Below are positions 46,435 to 54,960 of a stretch of 64,000 nt of DNA, piece after piece. The position numbers were made by a program, and so were the translations under genes. Every line of letters starts with the position of its first letter. The stretch's first letter is position 1. This DNA is from Pseudidiomarina aquimaris (GTDB taxonomy: Bacteria > Pseudomonadota > Gammaproteobacteria > Enterobacterales > Alteromonadaceae), in assembly GCF_003987395.1 (NCBI RefSeq), contig NZ_PIPT01000005.1:124001-188000 (forward strand), given 5' to 3'. The notes under the pieces are model-generated. The model was not told where the DNA came from. It saw only the letters and a list, made by a program, of their open reading frames with translations, and searched no databases.

Positions 46435-47399
46435 TACAGCATGACCTCCGGCCATTGTTCTTCAAGCGCACGGGCGGCGCTAAATTGGTGTAGCTCCAGA
46501 TTTAACTGCTGAAACTGGCCCAATAGTTGTTGTTGTAGCTGCGTGTGCTCGGCCGTGTAGGCATCGCGCTGTTGCTGCTCGCCGGCGGCAAACTCTAACT
46601 GCTGCAAGCCATCGCTTAAAGCGACGTCTTGTTGTGCGAGGGCGGTCGGGAATTGATGTTCAAGCGGGTCACTGCATTGCAGCACTTGCAAGCTGCAATG
46701 GCGTTGTAAAGCTTGCAACTTGGTAAAAGTTCCACTCGTAAAATGCTGCCAATCGCTAATAATGTGGATGATCGTGCCGGGTTTGGCAACTTGCTGCGCA
46801 CGCTGAAGTAAATCATCCAAAGTCGCTTGACTGGTTGTTGCAGAGGATTGTTGCCAGTCGGCCAAGCTTTCATTTTGTAGCTCTACCAGCGCATGAATGA
46901 TACGTAAAACGCCATGCTGGCGCGCTTGTGGGCGTATCTCAACATGACGCTGTGGATGGCCAATGAGCGCACCCACGCGGTCACCGCGTTGTACTGCAAG
47001 CCACGCCATGGCCGCAGTTAAGTGACAGGCCAGTACACTCTTTAATAACAATGCACTACCGAAGTGCTGCGTGGGCGCGAGATCAACAACGAACATGACC
47101 GGACGTTCCCGTTCTTCACGGTACAGCTTAGTATGTGGCGTCCCCGTACGCGCGGTGACGCGCCAATCAATAGCCCTGACATCGTCACCTGCTTGATAGT
47201 GGCGTACTTCGTCAAACTCCATACCGCGGCCACGAGTTTTACTCAGCAACGCACCGGTTTGTGCCTTAGGTGGGTGTAACTTGCGATGACGCGCAAAAGC
47301 ACCCACTTTGCTACGGTAATACATAAGTTCGGCACTACCGACCTGAATGCCATCACTGTGCCACTGTTGGAGCCACTCGCTCGCGTTGGTCATAACCAT
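46434..47399 (-). CDS. DUF58 domain protein
   Basis: 321 residues. The DUF58 signature is clear: GRGMEFDEVRHYQAGDDVRAIDW and then RTGTPHTKLYREERERP, with a VWA-like fold after it (VMFVVDLAPTQHFGS, degenerate MIDAS). No membrane helix. The start immediately follows the moxR stop (TAAATG); ATG 47393 is an alternative. Function is unknown; it is expected to work with the MoxR ATPase. Confidence 0.87.
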   Translation of the reverse strand: MVMTNASEWLQQWHSDGIQVGSAELMYYRSKVGAFARHRKLHPPKAQTGALLSKTRGRGMEFDEVRHYQAGDDVRAIDWRVTARTGTPHTKLYREERERPVMFVVDLAPTQHFGSALLLKSVLACHLTAAMAWLAVQRGDRVGALIGHPQRHVEIRPQARQHGVLRIIHALVELQNESLADWQQSSATTSQATLDDLLQRAQQVAKPGTIIHIISDWQHFTSGTFTKLQALQRHCSLQVLQCSDPLEHQFPTALAQQDVALSDGLQQLEFAAGEQQQRDAYTAEHTQLQQQLLGQFQQLNLELHQFSAARALEEQWPEVML

Positions 47400-48356
47400 T
47401 TACGGCGTTGGAACTTCTTGCAAGATTACTTGCAAGGCTTGATCGGCCGTAATGCCATCGGCCTCGGCTTGATAGCTTAGAATAATACGATGACGTAAGA
47501 CATGGGCAAACACCGCTTGAATGTCATCTGGTGTGACGAAGTCACGTCCAGCCAGCCAGGCTTTGGCACGCGCGCAGCGATCCAAAGCGATGGTTGCGCG
47601 CGGGCTGGCGCCATAACTGAGCCAACGCGCGAGGTCATTGGAATAGTGCTCGGCTTGACGGGTCGCGATGACTAATTGCACCAGATAGTTCTCAACGTCC
47701 TCGTCCATGAATACTTCTAGCACTTCTTTGCGTGCGGCAAAGATATCTTCTTGGCTCAACGGAGCTGGCATCGCGACTTCGCCATGCAGTTCTTCACCAC
47801 GGGTTAAACGCAAAATCTCTAGCTCAGTTGCTGCCGCCGGATAATCGAGATTTAACTGCATTAAAAAGCGGTCAAGCTGAGCTTCTGGTAGTGGATAGGT
47901 ACCTTCTTGCTCAAGCGGGTTTTGCGTAGCAAGTACCATAAACAAACCGGGCAGCGGGTAGGTGGTTTGGCCTACGGTAATTTGCCGCTCAGCCATGGCC
48001 TCGAGTAATGCTGACTGCACCTTCGCCGGGGCGCGGTTGATCTCATCCGCGAGAATAACGTTGTGGAACAAAGGACCTTTTTGAAAAACAAACTCACCGG
48101 TCTCCGGACGGTAAATATCCGTACCCGTTAAATCGGCAGGCAAGAGGTCAGGGGTAAATTGAATGCGGTGAAAGTCGCCTTCAATGCCTTTTGCTAAGGC
48201 ATTGACCGCACGTGTTTTGGCAAGCCCTGGTGGGCCCTCTACCAATAAGTGGCCGTCGGCAAGGACGGCAATCAGCAAGCTTTCGGTAAATTCCGATTGC
48301 CCGAGCACTTGGCTGTCTAAGTAATTTCGCAGGCTTTGGAACTGTTCTGCGGCCAT
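47400..48356 (-). CDS. moxR: MoxR-family AAA+ ATPase
   Basis: 318 residues; first gene of the six-gene moxR-DUF58-DUF4381-batA-batB-batD operon. Walker A is VEGPPGLAKTRAV (about 36-48), Walker B ILADEINRAP, sensor region VLATQNPLEQEGTYPLPEAQ, and arginine-finger region QLDRFLM. MoxR ATPases are thought to act as chaperones that mature VWA proteins. AGGGG precedes the ATG. Divergent from fadI. Confidence 0.92.
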   Translation of the reverse strand: MAAEQFQSLRNYLDSQVLGQSEFTESLLIAVLADGHLLVEGPPGLAKTRAVNALAKGIEGDFHRIQFTPDLLPADLTGTDIYRPETGEFVFQKGPLFHNVILADEINRAPAKVQSALLEAMAERQITVGQTTYPLPGLFMVLATQNPLEQEGTYPLPEAQLDRFLMQLNLDYPAAATELEILRLTRGEELHGEVAMPAPLSQEDIFAARKEVLEVFMDEDVENYLVQLVIATRQAEHYSNDLARWLSYGASPRATIALDRCARAKAWLAGRDFVTPDDIQAVFAHVLRHRIILSYQAEADGITADQALQVILQEVPTP

Positions 48357-48458
48357 GTTAACCCCTAATGTGGTAGCTGTGTCTATACTCTAGTATGTAC
48401 TTTACCTAAAACAAGAGTTTAATTCTTGGGATGAAACCGCTAGAATTTGTAATAAATC

Positions 48459-48475
48459 GTGAGGTCTGACCAGAT
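48459..48475. promoter_or_regulatory. FadR-type operator upstream of fadI
   Basis: On the minus strand the site reads ATCTGGTCAGACCTCAC. The central CTGGTCnGACC is identical to the FadR consensus, and 11 of 16 specified positions match overall. It lies 39 nt before the fadI start, where binding would block transcription until acyl-CoA releases the repressor. Confidence 0.7.
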
Positions 48476-48513
48476 CAGAAATCCGCCAATTTCCCGAACA
48501 GAGGTAGTGAACT

Positions 48514-49824
48514 ATGACGTCACGTCAGCAACTGACTACGCCACAGGGTGACCGCATTGCGGTGGTCGCTGGGCTTCGTACACCATTTGCCAAGCAAGCA
48601 AGTTATTACCATGGTATCCCAGCGCTTGATTTAGGCAAAATGGTTGTGCAAGAAATGCTCAATCGTTATGGCTTGGACGGCAAAGAAGTTGAGCAACTAG
48701 TGTTCGGCCAAGTGGTGCAAATGCCATCGGCACCGAACATTGCTCGTGAAATCGTGTTGGGCACGAGCCTGCCGGTTAGCACCGATGCCTACAGCGTATC
48801 GCGTGCCTGTGCGACCAGCTTTCAAGCCACCGTTAATGTTTTAGAAACCATGGTGGCTGGCAATATTAGTGTTGGTATCGCCGGCGGAGCCGATTCATCC
48901 TCAGTGCTGCCGATTGGCGTGTCACGCAAACTTGCCCATGCACTCGTTGATTTAAATAAAGCACGGAGCCTTGGACAGCGCCTGAGTATTTTGAAACGTC
49001 TGCGTTTTAAAGATCTTTTACCGGTGCCGCCAGCGATTGCTGAATATAGTACCGGCTTAACGATGGGCGACACGGCTGAGCAGATGGCGAAGTCCCACGG
49101 TATCGAGCGTGCTGACCAAGATGCTTTAGCGCATCGCTCACACAGTCTTGCCCACGAGGCATGGGAAGCCGGCAAACTTGATGATGAAGTTATGACTGCT
49201 TTTGCTGAGCCATACAAAGACTTCTTGCGTCGTGACAATACGATTCGTAGTGATAGCAAGCTCGACAGCTACGCTAAGTTACGCCCCGTATTTGATCGCA
49301 AACACGGCTCGGTTACCGCCGCGAACAGTACCCCGTTAACCGATGGTGCTGCGGCAGTTTTATTGATGACAGAGAGTAAGGCAAAAGCCCTAGGCTATGA
49401 GATTTTAGGTTACATCAAGAGCTACGCATTTAGTGCCATAGGCGTAGAGAAAGATATGCTCATGGGACCATCGTTTGCGACACCGATCGCCCTGGATCGC
49501 GCAGGCATGAAGCTGAGCGATCTTGACTTAATCGATATGCACGAGGCGTTTGCTGCACAAACTCTTGCTAACGTAAAAATGTTTGCTAGTAAGAAGTTCG
49601 CGCAAGAGCAGCTGGGTCGCAGTGAAGCGATTGGCGAAATCGATATGGACAAATTTAATGTCTTAGGCGGCTCAATCGCTTATGGTCACCCATTTGCCGC
49701 AACTGGAGCGCGGATGATTACGCAAACCCTACGTGAGCTTAAACGACGCGGAGGCGGTACCGCATTAACCACAGCCTGTGCTGCAGGTGGCCTCGGTTCA
49801 GCAATGATTTTGGAGAGTAACTAA
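48514..49824 (+). CDS. fadI: 3-ketoacyl-CoA thiolase FadI
   Basis: Thiolytic last step of beta-oxidation, beta subunit of the FadIJ complex. 436 residues. The nucleophilic cysteine is in [10 protein letters not shown] (about residue 99), the histidine in [10 protein letters not shown] and the second cysteine in [10 protein letters not shown]. Residues GLRTPFAKQ at the N-terminus are typical. GAGG precedes ATG 48514. fadJ overlaps its stop (TAATG). Confidence 0.95.
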   Translation: MTSRQQLTTPQGDRIAVVAGLRTPFAKQASYYHGIPALDLGKMVVQEMLNRYGLDGKEVEQLVFGQVVQMPSAPNIAREIVLGTSLPVSTDAYSVSRACATSFQATVNVLETMVAGNISVGIAGGADSSSVLPIGVSRKLAHALVDLNKARSLGQRLSILKRLRFKDLLPVPPAIAEYSTGLTMGDTAEQMAKSHGIERADQDALAHRSHSLAHEAWEAGKLDDEVMTAFAEPYKDFLRRDNTIRSDSKLDSYAKLRPVFDRKHGSVTAANSTPLTDGAAAVLLMTESKAKALGYEILGYIKSYAFSAIGVEKDMLMGPSFATPIALDRAGMKLSDLDLIDMHEAFAAQTLANVKMFASKKFAQEQLGRSEAIGEIDMDKFNVLGGSIAYGHPFAATGARMITQTLRELKRRGGGTALTTACAAGGLGSAMILESN

Positions 49825-51962
49825 TGACTGATACGAAACGCGCATTTACCCTTGAAACGCGTGACGATGGCGTCGCGGTTATTCATATTGATGTACCAGG
49901 CGAGTCGATGAATACGCTAAAAGCCAGCTTCGCTGAAGAAGTGAGCGAGGTGTTGGGTAAGCTGGAACAACTCAGTACGCTGAAAGGTGTAGTGGTGATC
50001 AGTGATAAGCCTGGTTCGTTTGTTGCCGGTGCCGATATCAGCATGATTGATGAATGTGAGAATGCGGCTGATGCTGAGAGCCTAGCGCGACAAGGTCAGG
50101 CAATGTTCGATCGCATCGAGCAACTCAAGGTGCCGGTGGTGGCTGCCATTGACGGTGCCTGTTTAGGTGGTGGCTTAGAGCTGGCGTTAGCTTGTCACTA
50201 TCGCATCTGTACCGATAGCGAAAAAACCTCATTAGGTTTACCTGAGGTCCAGCTGGGTTTGTTGCCGGGCTCAGGCGGAACGCAACGCTTACCGCGTTTG
50301 ATTGGTATTCAAAAAGCGTTGCCTTTAATCCTGGCGGGTAAGCAGTTGCGTCCAAAGCAAGCGAAGAAACAAGGCATTGTAGATGATGTGGTGCCCGCTA
50401 GCATTTTGCTAGAGGCCGCCGTTGAGAAAGCGCTGAATAGCAAACCGAAAGTACAAAAGGTGCACCATAGCTTGATTAATAAAGGGCTTGAGGGCACCAG
50501 CTTTGGTCGCGGTATTATTTTCAAGAAAGCCCGCGAACAGGCGCAAGCGAAGGCGAAGGGTAATTACCCGGCGATTGATGCCATCATCGACACCATTAGC
50601 TACGGTGCTGACCATGGCTTTGAAGAGGGGCTGCAGTACGAAGCGCGCCAGTTTGGCATGCTGGCAATGACCCCAGAATCGAAACAATTGCGTGGTATTT
50701 TCTTTGCCACAACGGCAATGAAGAAAGAGACCGGTGCTGGCGCGACGAAGCCGGCCACTGTTCAACGTGTCGGTGTGCTGGGTGGTGGCCTTATGGGTGG
50801 CGGTATTGCCTATGTTACTGCAGCAAAAGCTGGTATTCCGGTACGGATCAAGGATATCGCTGAGCAGGGCATTGTGCATGCGATGAAATATAGCTATGAC
50901 TTGCTGAACAAGAAGGTAAAACGCAAGCATATGCGCCGTGCGGAACTTGAGAAAACTATGCTGCGCTTGAGCGGTACCTTAGATTATTCTGGTTTTGCCC
51001 GTACGGATCTGGTGATCGAAGCGGTTTTTGAGGACCTGGAACTCAAGCAAAAGATGGTTGCCGACGTCGAAGCTAATGCGCAAGAGCATACGATTTTTGC
51101 TACCAACACCTCGAGTTTGCCGATCACCCAGATTGCGGCCAAAGCGCAGCGACCAGAGAATGTGATTGGCCTGCATTACTTCTCGCCGGTCGACAAAATG
51201 CCATTGGCGGAAATCATAACCCATGCGAAAACTTCCGATGAGACCATTGCAACCACTGTTGCGTTGGCGAAGAAACAAGGCAAAACACCGATTGTCGTCA
51301 AAGACGGCGCAGGTTTTTATGTCAATCGCATCCTTGCGCCTTATATGAATGAGGCGGCGCGCATCGTTCTTGGTGGTGAGCCTATAGAGGTAGTCGACAA
51401 AGCGTTGGTGAAATTCGGCTTCCCAGTGGGGCCAATGAAGCTAATGGACGAGGTGGGTATTGATGTTGCAGCTAAAGTTGCGCCCATTATGGCGAATGAG
51501 TTAGGCGATCGTTTTCGCGCACCAGACGCCTTTAGCAAGCTGCTAGATGACGACCGTAAGGGTAAGAAGAATAAGAAAGGCTTCTATGCTTATAGCGGTA
51601 AGAAACCAGGTAAAGAAGTTGATAGCAGCGTCTATAGCTTGCTAGGAATTCAACCGAATGCGCAACTGAGTGCGAAAGAAATCGCACGTCGTACGGTTTT
51701 CTTAATGCTCAATGAGGCTGCGTATTGCCTGGCCGAAGACATCATTCGTAGTCCACGCGATGGCGATATTGGCGCTATTTTCGGAATCGGCTTCCCACCG
51801 TTCCGTGGTGGGCCTTTCCGCTACATGGATAGCCTTGGCATTGCTGAGGTGGTCGGGCAATTACGCGGTTATGCCAAAGAACATGGCGAGCGTTATGAGC
51901 CAGCACCATTGTTAGTCGAAATGGCAAATGAAGGCCGTTCGTTTTATAATGATGGCGATTAA
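49824..51962 (+). CDS. fadJ: Multifunctional fatty acid oxidation complex subunit FadJ
   Basis: 712 residues combining enoyl-CoA hydratase/isomerase (about 1-190; oxyanion loops [11 protein letters not shown] and [12 protein letters not shown], catalytic Glu in [17 protein letters not shown]) and L-3-hydroxyacyl-CoA dehydrogenase (about 310-700; NAD loop [14 protein letters not shown], catalytic His in [19 protein letters not shown]). It forms the anaerobic-type complex with FadI. The domain order distinguishes it from the thiolase, and the close fadI neighbour identifies it as FadJ rather than FadB. Confidence 0.95.
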   Translation: MTDTKRAFTLETRDDGVAVIHIDVPGESMNTLKASFAEEVSEVLGKLEQLSTLKGVVVISDKPGSFVAGADISMIDECENAADAESLARQGQAMFDRIEQLKVPVVAAIDGACLGGGLELALACHYRICTDSEKTSLGLPEVQLGLLPGSGGTQRLPRLIGIQKALPLILAGKQLRPKQAKKQGIVDDVVPASILLEAAVEKALNSKPKVQKVHHSLINKGLEGTSFGRGIIFKKAREQAQAKAKGNYPAIDAIIDTISYGADHGFEEGLQYEARQFGMLAMTPESKQLRGIFFATTAMKKETGAGATKPATVQRVGVLGGGLMGGGIAYVTAAKAGIPVRIKDIAEQGIVHAMKYSYDLLNKKVKRKHMRRAELEKTMLRLSGTLDYSGFARTDLVIEAVFEDLELKQKMVADVEANAQEHTIFATNTSSLPITQIAAKAQRPENVIGLHYFSPVDKMPLAEIITHAKTSDETIATTVALAKKQGKTPIVVKDGAGFYVNRILAPYMNEAARIVLGGEPIEVVDKALVKFGFPVGPMKLMDEVGIDVAAKVAPIMANELGDRFRAPDAFSKLLDDDRKGKKNKKGFYAYSGKKPGKEVDSSVYSLLGIQPNAQLSAKEIARRTVFLMLNEAAYCLAEDIIRSPRDGDIGAIFGIGFPPFRGGPFRYMDSLGIAEVVGQLRGYAKEHGERYEPAPLLVEMANEGRSFYNDGD

Positions 51963-52028
51963 TACGTTGTGAGGGCGTTATGAAGTCGGCTAATGTCGGC
52001 TTCATAACACCTGTTTGAGGAGGTTGTT

Positions 52029-52226
52029 TTGTTGATTGCGCTGTGTTGTTTGCTGTCTGCGCTTTTGGTTTACGTTCAAGCTTTACGTAATGCGATGGGA
52101 GCGAAACGTTGGGGTTTTGCTGCGCTGATGCTTGGACCGATCGTCCTGCCTTTATTTATGTCACAAAAACGCATGACATTGTTGCGCGCCTTAGGCCGCG
52201 AAAACGTTTTGTGGCAGCCTCGTTAA
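52029..52226 (+). CDS. Small hydrophobic protein, unknown function
   Basis: 65 residues with a hydrophobic N-terminus (LIALCCLLSALLVYV) and a second hydrophobic stretch (FAALMLGPIVLPLFM), so probably two membrane helices. It starts at TTG 52029, five nt after a perfect AGGAGG; TTG 52032 is the alternative. The excellent ribosome site is the main reason to accept the gene. It converges with the GGDEF/EAL gene, overlapping it by 4 nt. Confidence 0.6.
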   Translation: MLIALCCLLSALLVYVQALRNAMGAKRWGFAALMLGPIVLPLFMSQKRMTLLRALGRENVLWQPR

Positions 52227-54877
52227 GGATTATTTTTTAGCGTCGCCAGCGTGGTACCAATGTGTGCTAAGAAATTCTCGCGACGCAATGGCTCTGCAAA
52301 TAAGAAGCCTTGTGCAAACTCACAGTTGAGATTGTTCAAGGTTGCTGCCTGTTCAAGATTTACCACGCCTTCTGCAACAACATCGAGGCCGAGATTGTGC
52401 GCCATGGCGACAATGGAGGCGACCATATTGCGATCGCGCTCAGCACCATTAATGTCGTCAATGAAGGCTTTGTCGATTTTCAGTGTTTGAATTGGGAAGC
52501 GCTTCAAATAGGCAAGCGATGAATAGCCGGTGCCGAAGTCGTCAAGTGCAAGGTGAATGCCTAAGTTATTCAGCTCGGTCATGATTTCAATGGCTCGCTC
52601 AGGATCGTCCATGACAACCCCTTCGGTGATCTCTAATTCCAAGTAGCTCGGATGCAGCTTCTCTTCCTGCAAGATACTCATGATGCGCTTCGCTAAGTCA
52701 GGCTGCAGGAACTGCTTGGCGGACAGGTTAACTGCAACGCGGCCTTGTACGGCACCTGCTTCAACCCATTCACGCATGTCGCGACAGGTTTGCCGTAATA
52801 CGCGTTCACCCACATCGATAATCAAGCCAGTTTCTTCGGCGAGCGGAATAAAGTCTGCGGGACTGACCACTCCCACATCAGGGATTTCAAGCCGAACTAG
52901 AGCCTCTAAGCCAACGAACTTATTTGAGCGCAAGGAAACTTTTGGTTGGTAATGAACTTGCAGATAGTTATTGCGTAGGGCGTGGCGCAATTGGTTCTCC
53001 ACTTGTAAACGCCGCACTGCGTTTTTGTTCATCGACTCATTAAAGAATTGATAGGTTGCACCACCACGATTTTTGGCATGGTACATCGCCGTATCGGCAT
53101 TCTGCAGGAGTTCCTGTGATGATTGTCCGTCGTTCGGATAGACCACGATACCAATGGAACTGCTGACCACAATATCGTGACCGCTGATATGGAACGGCTG
53201 GGACAAACACTCAAGAATGCGTTTCGCCGCAGAAGTGATCACGCGCACATCGGTCGTGTCTTCCAGCATCAGAATAAATTCATCACCGCCGAGGCGATAG
53301 AAAGTATCTTGCGGGCGGCCTACTTCGCCGACACGTTCGGCAACATGCATTAATAAGTGGTCTCCGACCTCGTGGCCGAGGGAATCGTTGATCTTCTTGA
53401 AGTCATCGAGATCGAACAAGAGGAGGGCATGCATAATGCGTTTGCGCACCAGATTCGAATGACTTACTTGGAAATAGGAACGGTTGGGTAGACCGGTTAA
53501 AGTATCGGTGTTCGACAGTCGCCGTAGTTCGCGCTCGGCGTTTTTACGATCGGTGATATCTGAGAACGTAGCAACGTAATAGGAAATCTCTTTGCTTTCA
53601 TCACGAATAGCATCAAGGGTTAATTCCATTTGGTACACGGTACCGTCTTTGCGTAGGTCCTCTAACTCGCCGTGCCAAGTTCCTTGTTGCTGGACAATTT
53701 GCTTGATTTGTTCAAGGTGATCAGGGCTGTACAAGCTGAAACGCAGGGAGCGACCAATCATGTCATCGCGACGATAGCCGGTGATGCGCGTAAATGACTG
53801 GTTAGTTTCAACAACGTTGAATTGCGCATCGTAAATGCAGACGCCATCAGAGATATTGGTGATGGACGCGGCAAGCATTTTTAGCCGTTCTTCAGCGGTC
53901 ACCAGCGGCGTGATGTCTTTAAGGGTACCAGTCATACGACGCGGACGTTGCTGGTCATCGTAGGTGACTATTTTGCCGCGGTCGAGAACCCACATCCAAC
54001 CTTTGTTTGAGGCGACACGGTAGGTTTGCTCATAATGGTCGGTTTTGCCTTCAAGATAATTTCGCAGTGTCCAACGAACCTTTGCAATGTCGGCCGGATG
54101 GATGTTGGATTTGCCACTGTCATCACCGTAGCGAATCCCATCTTCGGGAAAGGTCTTTAATTGCCGCCAGGTATTATGACGGTGCAACTCGTCAGTATCG
54201 ATATGCCAATCCCACAATTGGTCGCCACTGCCCCACAAGCTCAGTTTTAGCCGTTCTTCGCTGTCACGCAGCAGGTGAATGGCTTGGCGGCGCGTACTGA
54301 TGATAGCGCCTACGCCGACTAAAACACCAATCAGCAGCGCGGCATAAAAGGCGATAGCCCATGGCGATAGCCAGAGCGGTGCTGCAACATCAAGTTCAAT
54401 GGTACGGGTACCGAACCAGTAATTACCGTTAGGCGAGGCTTCTACACGAAAGGTATAGCTACCAAAATCAAGATTAGTATAGGTTGCGCGGCGATAATCT
54501 GCGTCTGTGTAAATCCAGTTGGCGTCAAAGCCGTCTAACTTATAGCGGTAGCGGAGTTTCTGCGCACTAGGAGCGTAAGGAGCTCCAAACTCGATAGTTA
54601 GCGGCTCTTGCAGGCGAGGTACGTGAAGTTGTGTGGCGTTATAGAGTTGCGCGAGGTTGCGTTCATCAAGAGTGTCTGCGCTAATGGGTTTATTTGCTAC
54701 GCGCAACGTTATCAGCTCAACCCGCCAATCGTTGCCAGAGGCAACTTGCGCAGAGGCTGTGGGGATGCCAAATACACTGGTGAAGATTACTAAAAAAGTG
54801 GCAACGCTAAGCCCCAGAACGATTCTGTTATGGGTACAAGCTATCCACCACTTTCTAAATTGTGTATTAAAGCGCAC
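52223..54877 (-). CDS. Membrane sensor with Y_Y_Y, two PAS, GGDEF and EAL domains
   Basis: 884 residues. Signal/anchor near 17-44; a periplasmic Y_Y_Y-type beta sandwich at about 85-165 (LRYRYKLDGFDANWIYTD); membrane helix about 170-193; PAS domains at about 205-330 and 335-455; GGDEF (about 458-620, loop RLGGDEF intact); EAL (about 630-875, with EALVRLE, NLSAKQF, ELEITEGV, DDFGTGYSS and AEGV). Both synthesis and hydrolysis of c-di-GMP are possible on paper. The seven-bladed propeller repeats that normally precede Y_Y_Y are missing. Confidence 0.9.
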   Translation of the reverse strand: MRFNTQFRKWWIACTHNRIVLGLSVATFLVIFTSVFGIPTASAQVASGNDWRVELITLRVANKPISADTLDERNLAQLYNATQLHVPRLQEPLTIEFGAPYAPSAQKLRYRYKLDGFDANWIYTDADYRRATYTNLDFGSYTFRVEASPNGNYWFGTRTIELDVAAPLWLSPWAIAFYAALLIGVLVGVGAIISTRRQAIHLLRDSEERLKLSLWGSGDQLWDWHIDTDELHRHNTWRQLKTFPEDGIRYGDDSGKSNIHPADIAKVRWTLRNYLEGKTDHYEQTYRVASNKGWMWVLDRGKIVTYDDQQRPRRMTGTLKDITPLVTAEERLKMLAASITNISDGVCIYDAQFNVVETNQSFTRITGYRRDDMIGRSLRFSLYSPDHLEQIKQIVQQQGTWHGELEDLRKDGTVYQMELTLDAIRDESKEISYYVATFSDITDRKNAERELRRLSNTDTLTGLPNRSYFQVSHSNLVRKRIMHALLLFDLDDFKKINDSLGHEVGDHLLMHVAERVGEVGRPQDTFYRLGGDEFILMLEDTTDVRVITSAAKRILECLSQPFHISGHDIVVSSSIGIVVYPNDGQSSQELLQNADTAMYHAKNRGGATYQFFNESMNKNAVRRLQVENQLRHALRNNYLQVHYQPKVSLRSNKFVGLEALVRLEIPDVGVVSPADFIPLAEETGLIIDVGERVLRQTCRDMREWVEAGAVQGRVAVNLSAKQFLQPDLAKRIMSILQEEKLHPSYLELEITEGVVMDDPERAIEIMTELNNLGIHLALDDFGTGYSSLAYLKRFPIQTLKIDKAFIDDINGAERDRNMVASIVAMAHNLGLDVVAEGVVNLEQAATLNNLNCEFAQGFLFAEPLRRENFLAHIGTTLATLKNNP

Positions 54878-54960
54878 GTGTCATCCCATTGGTGGGTTGT
54901 GTTTCGGCACAACTCTTATTTTTGTTATACCGCTCAACTTACCCAATAATTTAGGGGCTG

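Noticed and set aside
51977-52008. Terminator after fadJ
   Set aside because: The 9-bp stem has a 14-nt loop and no T-run on either side.
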